Below the pieces are notes generated by a model that had not been told where the DNA came from, searched no databases, and saw nothing but the letters and a program-made list of their open reading frames with translations. Positions 1 through 5,927 of a DNA stretch of 33,561 bases are shown piece after piece. The position numbers and the translations under genes were made by a program. The stretch spans positions 1 through 33,561 of the forward strand of contig CALXBD010000039.1 of assembly GCA_944386445.1 (NCBI GenBank), read 5' to 3'. The DNA comes from an uncultured Clostridia bacterium (lineage in GTDB: Bacteria > Bacillota > Clostridia > Oscillospirales > Ruminococcaceae). How positions within the stretch are numbered: the stretch's first letter is position 1; every line of letters starts with the position of its first letter.

Positions 1-87
1 TAATGTGTTTTATTGTGCGTAACTGGCAGGTCACGCTCTTATTTTAACACATTAGGAGTTTTTTTATCTTGTTCACCGCTTAAGCTT

Positions 88-124
88 TTTTGAACCACGC
101 GACTATCGCGTGGTTTTCGTTATA
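88..124 (+). terminator. Rho-independent terminator reading rightward at left edge
   Basis: A perfect 9-bp stem, ACCACGCGA / TCGCGTGGT with a 3-base loop, is followed on the + strand by TTTTCGTT. This is a good intrinsic terminator for a rightward transcript that enters from the left. The gene it ends is not identifiable: only about 50 bases of possible coding tail precede it. Confidence 0.65.
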
Positions 125-159
125 CAAAAATACTCCTTTGACGTTCTGCCAAAGGAGTA
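125..159 (-). terminator. Second hairpin with T-run downstream of the T-box
   Basis: On the - strand ACTCCTTTG and CAAAGGAGT form a 9-bp stem with a 9-base loop, followed by ATTTTTGT. It lies 12 bases beyond the T-box terminator stem. A transcript that escaped the T-box terminator would meet this one almost at once, with no start codon and ribosome binding site in between. Confidence 0.5.
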
Positions 160-160
160 A

Positions 161-449
161 ACAAAAACGCCCTTGACAGAAATATACCATCTGTCAAGGA
201 CGAATATAACACTATCCGCGGTGCCACCTTGCATTCACGGCATGACCCGTGCACTTAGCGGGATACCAACATATCCCCGGCAACTGACGTATGCCCACAC
301 GTTGCAGAATACTCTGTGAAATTCACATTTGACTGCACCCTCAGCGGTCCATTTGACAACTTGTTTCTTACCTGATTCTCAGCACCGCAGGCTCTCTGTG
401 AAGTCATGATTGCCGTTATCTCCGCTTCAACGGTTTATTACATTAAATT
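161..449 (-). ncRNA. T-box riboswitch (tRNA-responsive leader)
   Basis: Read on the - strand, the leader holds the hallmark T-box sequence AAGGTGGCACCGCGG (rc of 214-230). It is followed by an intrinsic terminator, CCTTGACAG / CTGTCAAGG (171-199), with a downstream T-run (161-169). Upstream is a Stem I-like region with AGAGAG, GCTGAGAA and CCGCTGAGGG elements and a GACTTCAC/GTGCAGTC helix. Uncharged tRNA binding would favour the antiterminator. The likely specifier lies in GTGAATTTCACAG (rc of about 310-322): GAAT-TTC-A or GAA-TTT would mean Phe, and a shifted frame gives TCA (Ser). The variable base after TGG is C, which pairs with a G73 discriminator and does not fit tRNA-Phe (A73), so the cognate amino acid is unresolved. 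No target gene lies within the window. Confidence 0.9.
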
Positions 450-455
450 GTCATT

Positions 456-484
456 ATTTTATCACCAGGCCTCACATTTGTCAA
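456..484 (-). promoter_or_regulatory. SigA-type promoter of the T-box leader
   Basis: On the - strand TTGACA (484-479) and TAAAAT (461-456) are separated by exactly 17 bases. Transcription would start near 449, just before Stem I of the T-box. The remaining bases up to 544 show no gene and no clear hairpin. Confidence 0.75.
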
Positions 485-544
485 TGGGCATTTACACATA
501 TTCAAAAAATAGTCATATTTAAGACGCAATTGGTTCAATATTTT

Positions 545-745
545 TTATTTCGGTTGACCCTGTTGTGTTTTCAAGCGCGCCTTTGCCTCTTCGACAGTTT
601 CCCCCTCCTTTGTCAGATAGTGCTCTACAAATGCGTCTTCAATTTTTGTATAGCTGCCGACGACAGTATCCTCAATTTTTTCAAAAGCGGTGGTAACTTT
701 GTCCGCTATTTTTTCATTTGCTGCTACCAGTTTCGATTTTGACAT
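545..745 (-). CDS. Small acidic protein of unknown function, third gene of a three-gene cassette
   Basis: This 66-residue protein begins MSKSKLVAANEKIADK and is rich in Lys, Glu and Ala. It has no membrane segment and looks helical. It contains a weak internal repeat: KIEDTVVGSYTKIEDAFV repeats the KIED-x-V unit, a pattern suggesting amphipathic helices. The ATG at 745 is preceded by AGAAAGGAA, which is better than any upstream start. It overlaps the end of the preceding membrane-protein gene by 22 bases, so translation is probably coupled. From memory, similar small proteins commonly accompany TetR regulators in Clostridia. No function is known to me. Confidence 0.8.
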   Translation of the reverse strand: MSKSKLVAANEKIADKVTTAFEKIEDTVVGSYTKIEDAFVEHYLTKEGETVEEAKARLKTQQGQPK

Positions 746-1419
746 AACTTCATTTCCTTTCTTGACTTTATGATCAGTAAAATTCCCAACACGAGAACAA
801 ACAGGCAAACGGCGGCACCTGTCAGCGCATTCATCATACAGATTTTTTCCCTTTCCATGGCCCCAAAAGAAACAAGCATGGAACGCTGTAATGTTAAAAG
901 GGATGCGGCTGCTTCCGCATAGCTGACATTGCGAATTACTCCAAACACTGGGGAGAAATCCCTGCGTTGTCGGAAGGCTCGTACTGCAACAGCCGTAATC
1001 TTATAAAATGTATAGGCGGCAATGGTAATCATTGTGATCTTTCCATAAGCGGTCGCTATATTTTGGGACAGGCTGATGTAAATAACACTTCCCAAAACCA
1101 AGCTTAACAAAAGCAACAGGATCCCGGACATTCTCATTACAAAATACTCTGACGGCGCCGCATCGCGATCTCTTCCCATGTGCCCACACAAGACCGCGCA
1201 AAATCGCATAACCGCTAAAATGCCGTAAAAGGCGCACATGACAAAAAACCACAAAGAAAGATGAATCGCGCCCAGAATCCCGTGATAGACCGCATACCCC
1301 AAATTACAGCCAAAGGAGATCGCAGCTGATAACAGAAGCCTACGGTGTTGATCTTCCGCTATTTCTCTGCCAAGCTCCGTTTTGGAAAGCAGAGAAATCG
1401 CACGCTGCTTTGGTTTCAA
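724..1419 (-). CDS. Polytopic membrane protein of unknown function
   Basis: About 231 residues. The start is taken as the TTG at 1419, which overlaps the TGA stop of the upstream gene (TTGA), with AAAGG nine bases before it. The first part is basic and cytoplasmic (KTELGREIAEDQHRR), followed by about five hydrophobic segments, including LSLWFFVMCAFYGILAVM, a segment around GILLLLLSLVLGSVIYIS and a C-terminal CLFVLVLGILLIIKS. An upstream ATG in this frame at 1509 would overlap the previous gene by about 90 bases and lacks a ribosome binding site. The arrangement (upstream membrane protein, downstream small protein, divergent TetR) suggests a TetR-controlled membrane module. I do not recognise a characterised family. 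Confidence 0.8.
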   Translation of the reverse strand: MKPKQRAISLLSKTELGREIAEDQHRRLLLSAAISFGCNLGYAVYHGILGAIHLSLWFFVMCAFYGILAVMRFCAVLCGHMGRDRDAAPSEYFVMRMSGILLLLLSLVLGSVIYISLSQNIATAYGKITMITIAAYTFYKITAVAVRAFRQRRDFSPVFGVIRNVSYAEAAASLLTLQRSMLVSFGAMEREKICMMNALTGAAVCLFVLVLGILLIIKSRKEMKLCQNRNW

Positions 1420-1787
1420 CTTTTTATGCCTTTGGTCAGGGGAACCAGACAAAGCAGAACTACGATTCCCACCAGTCCGATGACAACGCCAGCAATTATA
1501 TTCCCCCACACCATACTAAAGCACATCCCCACACCGAGGGCTACTGTGCCCACAATTCCGACCATGATTGTCAGGATCGCCTTCCCGGATATGTGGATCG
1601 GCTCTTTATGCTCCATTCTTCTCCATGATATGACTGTGATCAAGCCCAGAAGAATACCTATGCAGCCAAATACGATTCCCGGCTTAAATGAATCCCATTC
1701 TGCAATCAGTGTCATGCACATTCCCAGCGCGAACAGTACGCCGCTCACAGTTCCCAGCAGCATAGCAACAAAACTGCTCTTTTTCAT
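1416..1787 (-). CDS. Small four-helix membrane protein of unknown function, first gene of TetR-divergent operon
   Basis: A 123-residue protein beginning MKKSSFVAMLLGTVSG with four hydrophobic segments. The second pair partly resembles the first: both carry a G-x-V-x-G-x-x-G-I pattern, around PGIVFGCIGILLGL and AGVVIGLVGIVVLLCL. A charged stretch, SWRRMEHKEPIH, lies between the pairs. The ATG at 1787 follows GGAGGTGTTTATT; the GTG nine bases further up overlaps this ribosome binding site and is rejected. It is the promoter-proximal gene of the leftward trio and lies 125 bases from the divergent TetR gene. The family looks familiar from clostridial genomes, but I know of no assigned function. 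Confidence 0.85.
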   Translation of the reverse strand: MKKSSFVAMLLGTVSGVLFALGMCMTLIAEWDSFKPGIVFGCIGILLGLITVISWRRMEHKEPIHISGKAILTIMVGIVGTVALGVGMCFSMVWGNIIAGVVIGLVGIVVLLCLVPLTKGIKS

Positions 1788-1815
1788 AATAAACACCTCC
1801 AGTTTCTGATTAAAT

Positions 1816-1895
1816 CAACGCTTGTTGTTTTAATCTGTATATAGTATAATTCTCTTATGGCAATAAAACAATCACCAATTTGTCAACAAGTGTTG
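1816..1895. promoter_or_regulatory. Divergent promoter region with paired TetR operator candidates
   Basis: CAACGCTTGTTG (1816-1827) and CAACAAGTGTTG (1884-1895) are inverted copies of one site with a single mismatch, placed 68 bp apart centre to centre. On the + strand the first site supplies the -35 TTGTTG (1822-1827), 17 bases before TATAAT (1845-1850), which drives the TetR gene. A leftward promoter, TTGCCA-16-TATACA, overlaps in the same interval. A TetR dimer on either site would block both directions, which predicts autoregulation. This is inference from sequence. Confidence 0.65.
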
Positions 1896-1912
1896 AGATA
1901 AAGGAGGTTTTT

Positions 1913-2491
1913 ATGAATACCCCAAATAATAAGCGCAGAAAGGAATCTGTTGAGAAAATAGAAAAAGTGTTTATCGATTTGCTGCAAACCAAGGATTTAA
2001 GCGAAATCAGCGTATCAGATATTTGTAAGCGGGCCGGACTGAACCGTACAACATTCTATGCAAACTATACCGACCTTTACGGGTTGGCGGATTCCATACG
2101 GGATAAGCTGGAAAACAGCTTATCCGAATTGTACCAGGATGAAATCCTGACAGGGATTAACAGCCATGATTACTTGAAATTGTTCCGCCATATCAAAGAA
2201 AACCAGCTTTTCTATCAGACATATTTCAAGCTGGGATATGACAATAATTATAAAATAGTCGCTTATGATACGGAAATTGCAAAAAGGCATTTTCAAAATC
2301 GCTTTATTAACTATCACGTGGAATTTTTCAAAAGTGGTCTGACAAGTGTCATAAAAATGTGGCTGCAAAACGGGTGCCGGGAAACACCGGAAGAAATATT
2401 TGAGATCATTAGGAGCGAATACCGGGGCCGAGAGGAATTTTTTTCCAAAGACACGGAAAGTCCTGATCTTGAAAGCAGGCGCACCGTATAA
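1913..2491 (+). CDS. TetR/AcrR-family transcriptional regulator
   Basis: A 192-residue protein. The N-terminal 60 residues hold a TetR helix-turn-helix: SVSDICKRAGLNRTTFYANY followed by DLYGLADSI, with the typical T-F-Y-x-x-Y end of the recognition helix. The rest is a helical ligand/dimer domain with no obvious metal site, including RHIKENQLFYQTYF and EFFKSGLTSVIKMWLQNGC, typical of clostridial TetR proteins with a C-terminal TetR_C domain. The ATG at 1913 follows AAGGAGGTTTTT. It is divergent from the three-gene membrane cassette, and two inverted operator candidates sit between them, so it probably represses the cassette and itself. The inducer is unknown. Confidence 0.92.
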   Translation: MNTPNNKRRKESVEKIEKVFIDLLQTKDLSEISVSDICKRAGLNRTTFYANYTDLYGLADSIRDKLENSLSELYQDEILTGINSHDYLKLFRHIKENQLFYQTYFKLGYDNNYKIVAYDTEIAKRHFQNRFINYHVEFFKSGLTSVIKMWLQNGCRETPEEIFEIIRSEYRGREEFFSKDTESPDLESRRTV

Positions 2492-2601
2492 AACGCTGCA
2501 TGTTCTCTGTTCCGCAAATGGCTGAACAAGACGGAGCACCGGATACAGCTTTTGTGTTTTTAAAGACTTGCATCATAAAAATCATGTTTTGGGAGAACAT
2601 T

Positions 2602-3336
2602 ATGAACTATTATATTGCAATTTGCGATGACAGCGAGGAGACACTGTATAATCTTTCAACGGCCGTAAAAAAATGGGCACAAACAGAGGAACTCATAGTA
2701 AAAATTGATATCTTTTCTTCCGCGGAGAACTTTTGGTTTCACTATGAGGAACAGCCGGATTTTGACATTCTGCTTTTGGATATTGAAATGCCGGGAATGA
2801 ACGGCGTGGAACTGGCCAAAAGGATTCGGCAGACCAACAGCAATATGCAAATTGTATTTATTACCGGTTTTCCTGACTTTATTGCGGAAGGTTACGAAGT
2901 GTCGGCACTGCATTACTTGATGAAACCGGTTGATTACGAAAAGCTTTCCGAGGTTCTCTGCCGCGCGGCGGAAAAGCTTCAAAAAACGGAAAAGCCGGTA
3001 TTACTGCCGGTAAACGGAGAGATCCAGCGTATCCCGACTGATCAAATCATATTCGTCGAGGCGTTCGCCCATACCTGCGTCATTACGACAACAGATTCCG
3101 CCTTGGAAACGAAATCAAACATCACTGCCATTGAAAAAATCCTCTGCGACACGGCAGCCGACTCTTTTGTTCGCTGTCACCGTTCCTATATTGTGGGAGT
3201 CCGGTATATCAAGAGTCTCTCGAAGACAGATATTACGCTGGATAACGGCACAAAACTGCCTCTTTCCCGCAGCAATTATCAATCTGTTCATCAGGCATTT
3301 ATCCGCTACTTCAAAGGAGAATCAACATGGGACTGA
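2602..3336 (+). CDS. LytTR-family response regulator (AgrA/VirR type)
   Basis: A 244-residue protein. The receiver domain occupies about residues 1-120, with an acidic pocket at CDDSEE (residues 8-13), the phosphoacceptor Asp60 in LLLDIEMPGMNG and the conserved Lys in HYLMKPVDY. A LytTR DNA-binding domain follows from about 140 to the end (RIPTDQIIFVEAFAHTCVI, then FVRCHRSYIVG and PLSRSNYQSV). The ATG at 2602 is preceded by GGGAGAA; an in-frame ATG about 100 bases upstream is rejected because the added sequence is not part of the fold. It overlaps the kinase gene by 10 bases. The 21-bp-spaced repeats before the ABC genes are the obvious candidate target. Confidence 0.93.
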   Translation: MNYYIAICDDSEETLYNLSTAVKKWAQTEELIVKIDIFSSAENFWFHYEEQPDFDILLLDIEMPGMNGVELAKRIRQTNSNMQIVFITGFPDFIAEGYEVSALHYLMKPVDYEKLSEVLCRAAEKLQKTEKPVLLPVNGEIQRIPTDQIIFVEAFAHTCVITTTDSALETKSNITAIEKILCDTAADSFVRCHRSYIVGVRYIKSLSKTDITLDNGTKLPLSRSNYQSVHQAFIRYFKGESTWD

Positions 3337-3995
3337 CAGATCTTCTATTTGGAAAAATGATTGACCGCCGGATTGCCGCTTATCAGAATGACCTGATTAC
3401 CCGGCACTGCGATGAGGTACAAAATATCTACAAAACCATGCGCGGCTGGCGTCATGACTACCATAACCATATTCAGACGTTGCTTGCCCTGTCTGGCGAT
3501 GAGGAAAAAACAAGGAAATATCTTCTGGAACTCAACAAGGATCTGACCCAGGTGGATACCGTTTTGAAAACTGGGAATGTGATGGTGGATGCGATCCTCA
3601 ATTCCAAGCTGTCCCTCATCAAATCCAAGGGGATCACCGTTTCTGCCAAAGCGGTGGTGCCGCCGGAACTCGCGGTTTCCGAAATCGACTTGTGCGTTAT
3701 AATCGGAAATCTGCTGGACAACGCCATGGAAGCCTGCTTGCGGCAGCCGGAGGGAGAGGAGCGCTTTATCCGAATATTTCTGGGGGTTCTCAAAAAACAA
3801 CTGTACCTTTCGGTTTCCAATTCTGTGGGCGAAGAGATTCGAAAATCCGGCAGGACGTATCTTTCCAGCAAAAACAGCGAAACCCATGGCTTTGGGCTGA
3901 TGCGGGTGGATCGAATCGCCGCCAAATACAACGGTTATGTCAACCGCCAAAATGAGGAAGGTGTCTTTGCCACCGAGATTTTACTGCCTCTCTGA
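3327..3995 (+). CDS. GHKL-domain sensor histidine kinase without membrane segment
   Basis: A 222-residue protein. The phosphoacceptor region is RGWRHDYHNHIQTLL at about residues 40-54, followed by a dimerisation helix and a GHKL ATPase domain: N-box NLLDNAMEAC near 135, a weak G1-like region, and HGFGLMRV near 195. It lacks any transmembrane or extracellular sensor part, unlike AgrC or VirS, which have 5-7 helices. The signal must therefore be intracellular or come from a partner membrane protein such as the downstream ABC transporter. The start overlaps the regulator gene by 10 bases, and the AAGGAG ribosome binding site lies inside that gene. From memory, other clostridial members are also this short, so it is probably not truncated. 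Confidence 0.9.
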   Translation: MGLTDLLFGKMIDRRIAAYQNDLITRHCDEVQNIYKTMRGWRHDYHNHIQTLLALSGDEEKTRKYLLELNKDLTQVDTVLKTGNVMVDAILNSKLSLIKSKGITVSAKAVVPPELAVSEIDLCVIIGNLLDNAMEACLRQPEGEERFIRIFLGVLKKQLYLSVSNSVGEEIRKSGRTYLSSKNSETHGFGLMRVDRIAAKYNGYVNRQNEEGVFATEILLPL

Positions 3996-4049
3996 TACCA
4001 TTCGTGCTGAATTTCATACCATTCGTGCTGAAATTCATACCATTCGTGC
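3995..4049 (+). repeat. Three 13-bp direct repeats at 21-bp period: LytTR-regulator binding array
   Basis: ATACCATTCGTGC occurs at 3995-4007, 4016-4028 and 4037-4049, each identical, with 8-base spacers (TGAATTTC, TGAAATTC) that are nearly the same. Known LytTR regulators (AgrA, ComE, VirR families) bind 9-bp direct repeats separated by 12 bases. Taking ACCATTCGT as the core gives exactly 9 + 12. The array sits between the kinase stop codon and the ABC operon promoter. Confidence 0.85.
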
Positions 4050-4057
4050 AAAAATCC

Positions 4058-4106
4058 GCACAAACCGGAGATTCTGTGCTATGATAGCGGCAGGAGGTGG
4101 GAAGTA
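4058..4106 (+). promoter_or_regulatory. Activator-type promoter and ribosome binding site of the ABC operon
   Basis: A -10 TATGAT lies at 4080-4085, about 30 bases after the last LytTR repeat. The -35 position has no recognisable TTGACA, as expected when an activator replaces it. A small inverted repeat, GCACA...TGTGC, frames the core. AGGAGGTGGG precedes the ATG at 4107. Confidence 0.55.
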
Positions 4107-5927
4107 ATGAACTCAAAAAAGAGCCCCTACCCATTTTTATCCAATCTTAAAATTGCATTTGCGGAAATGTGGAAGCAGCAGAAAAAAATGACCTTGTTTC
4201 TCTTTCTGCGAGCACCAGTGCTGGTACTTCTGTCCTTTCTGGGGGTCTATCTCTCAAAGGAAGTGGTGCGCGTCGTGACGGAAGGTTGTACACCGGAACA
4301 ACTTTTACTTACGATCGGTACCATCAGCCTGGGTTTGATTGTCTGCGGAGTGTGCAATCAATATCTTTCTGCCGCCCTCACTCAATTTGCCATGGCAAAT
4401 GACCTGCATTGGGAAATCGTGCTGCTGGACAAAACTGTAACGATGGATTACGAGAATCTGGAAAACCCGGAAGGGCTCACCAAGCTGTCCAAAGCTCTGA
4501 ATAACACAGGAAGTGACCAAAGCATCTCCCGGATCGTATCCGACACCATTTCGTCCTTCCTGGCCAATATAGCAGGAATTTTAAGTTATGCAGGGATTTT
4601 GACCATGTTAAGTCCGTGGATTACCCTTACCGTCATTGCCACCACAATTGCCGGTTTCTTTTTGCTGAAACTCATCGGGAAATGGAGTTATGAGCACCGG
4701 GACTGCTGGAAAACTTACGACCGGAAACTCAGCTACCTGCAAACCAACTCCGGCGATTTCCAGCGTGCCAAGGATATGCGGCTCTACCGGATGACCCACT
4801 GGTTCCTGGATATTTTTGCGCAGACCCTCGCCGACCGGATGGCCTGGCACAAAAAGGAACAGGCTTTCGGCTTCAAGGTAGACCTGGGCATGGCAGCACT
4901 TAGCTTTCTGCGGGAAGGGATTACTTACGGCGTGCTGGTTTTCCTGATTTTTGGGAGAGGAATGTCCGCCGACGAATTTGTGCTGTATTTCGGGTTGATT
5001 GGCGGCTTTGCCACCTGGCTTTTGGGGCTTGCCAACAACCTCGAAACTTTAAATCGGGTCCATTTGGGCTTCAGTGAGATACGGGAATTTCTGGATATTC
5101 CCAACCGGCAAAATCACGGGAAAGGAATCCCGCTCCCTACGGATACCTTCTCCATCGAATTTCAAAATGTTTGCTACCGCTATGCCAAGAATGAAACGGA
5201 TACCATCCACAACCTGAGCTTTCGCATTGAAAAAGGTGAGAAAATCGCCATTGTTGGCTTGAACGGCGCCGGAAAAACCACCCTGATTAAGCTGATGTGC
5301 GGGTTGTACACCCCCACCAGCGGCAGGATTCTCATCAATGGCAAGCCGGTTTCCGATTACAACATCACCGACTACTATTCCCTCTTTTCAGTGGTGTTTC
5401 AGGAAATCCATATGCTGCCCGTAAGCATCGCACGGAATATTTCCTCCCAAGCCGATGAACAGGTAGACGAGGCCCGCGTTATCGATGCATTAAAACTCGC
5501 CGGCCTTTGGAAAAAAGTTTCCTCCCTGCCCAATGGCATCCACACCAAGCTGATTAAGAGCGTCTATGAGGACGCAGTGGATTTTTCAGGCGGTGAAATG
5601 CAGAAGTTGGCGCTGGCACGGGCACTCTATAAAAATGGAAAAGCCTTGATTCTGGACGAGCCAACCGCCGCGCTCGACCCCATCGCCGAAAGCCGGATTT
5701 ATGAGGAATACAACCGGATGGCGCAGCATCACACCTCAGTATTTATCTCTCACCGCCTGGCCTCCACCCGGTTCTGTGATCGAATTTTCTTCCTGGAACA
5801 CGGAAAAATCATCGAAACCGGAACTCATGACCAGCTTTTGAAACAGGGCGGCAAATACGCGGAGATGTTTGCCATGCAGAGCCACTATTACAGAGAGGAT
5901 GTGAGCCGGAATGGCCTGGAAGAATAG
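4107..5927 (+). CDS. ABC exporter half-transporter 1 (fused permease and ATPase)
   Basis: A 606-residue type-I ABC exporter subunit. About six membrane helices lie in residues 25-320 (for example APVLVLLSFLGVYLS and LSWITLTV-like segments). The nucleotide-binding domain follows: Walker A GLNGAGKTT near 384, Q-loop SVVFQEIHM, signature FSGGEMQKLA near 493, Walker B ALILDEPTAALDP near 512 and the switch His in VFISHRLAS. All catalytic positions, including the Glu after Walker B, are intact. The next gene overlaps it by 17 bases, so the two probably form a heterodimer. No accessory peptidase domain is present. The LytTR array upstream suggests inducible export of a peptide, lipid or toxic compound, but the substrate cannot be read from sequence. 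Confidence 0.93.
   Translation: MNSKKSPYPFLSNLKIAFAEMWKQQKKMTLFLFLRAPVLVLLSFLGVYLSKEVVRVVTEGCTPEQLLLTIGTISLGLIVCGVCNQYLSAALTQFAMANDLHWEIVLLDKTVTMDYENLENPEGLTKLSKALNNTGSDQSISRIVSDTISSFLANIAGILSYAGILTMLSPWITLTVIATTIAGFFLLKLIGKWSYEHRDCWKTYDRKLSYLQTNSGDFQRAKDMRLYRMTHWFLDIFAQTLADRMAWHKKEQAFGFKVDLGMAALSFLREGITYGVLVFLIFGRGMSADEFVLYFGLIGGFATWLLGLANNLETLNRVHLGFSEIREFLDIPNRQNHGKGIPLPTDTFSIEFQNVCYRYAKNETDTIHNLSFRIEKGEKIAIVGLNGAGKTTLIKLMCGLYTPTSGRILINGKPVSDYNITDYYSLFSVVFQEIHMLPVSIARNISSQADEQVDEARVIDALKLAGLWKKVSSLPNGIHTKLIKSVYEDAVDFSGGEMQKLALARALYKNGKALILDEPTAALDPIAESRIYEEYNRMAQHHTSVFISHRLASTRFCDRIFFLEHGKIIETGTHDQLLKQGGKYAEMFAMQSHYYREDVSRNGLEE

Noticed and set aside
1-47. Short reading frame MCFIVRNWQVTLLF at the left edge, rightward
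   Set aside because: Only 14 codons, no ribosome binding site visible and frame not confirmed; it could be the tail of a gene before the rightward terminator, but this cannot be decided.
410-742. Rightward open frame of 110 codons
   Set aside because: It is antisense to the T-box leader and the small protein, has no ribosome binding site, and its Cys/Phe-rich composition looks like non-coding translation.
1345-1809. Rightward open frame of 154 codons opposite the two membrane-protein genes
   Set aside because: Antisense shadow; the leftward genes have strong ribosome binding sites and membrane-protein composition.
3995-4049. Three repeats considered as a CRISPR array
   Set aside because: The repeat is only 13 bp and the 8-base spacers are nearly identical; the 21-bp period fits regulator sites.
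2492-4106. Search for a lantibiotic or pheromone precursor near the LytTR/ABC genes
   Set aside because: No short gene with a ribosome binding site and a leader/Cys-rich core was found, so no peptide product is claimed.
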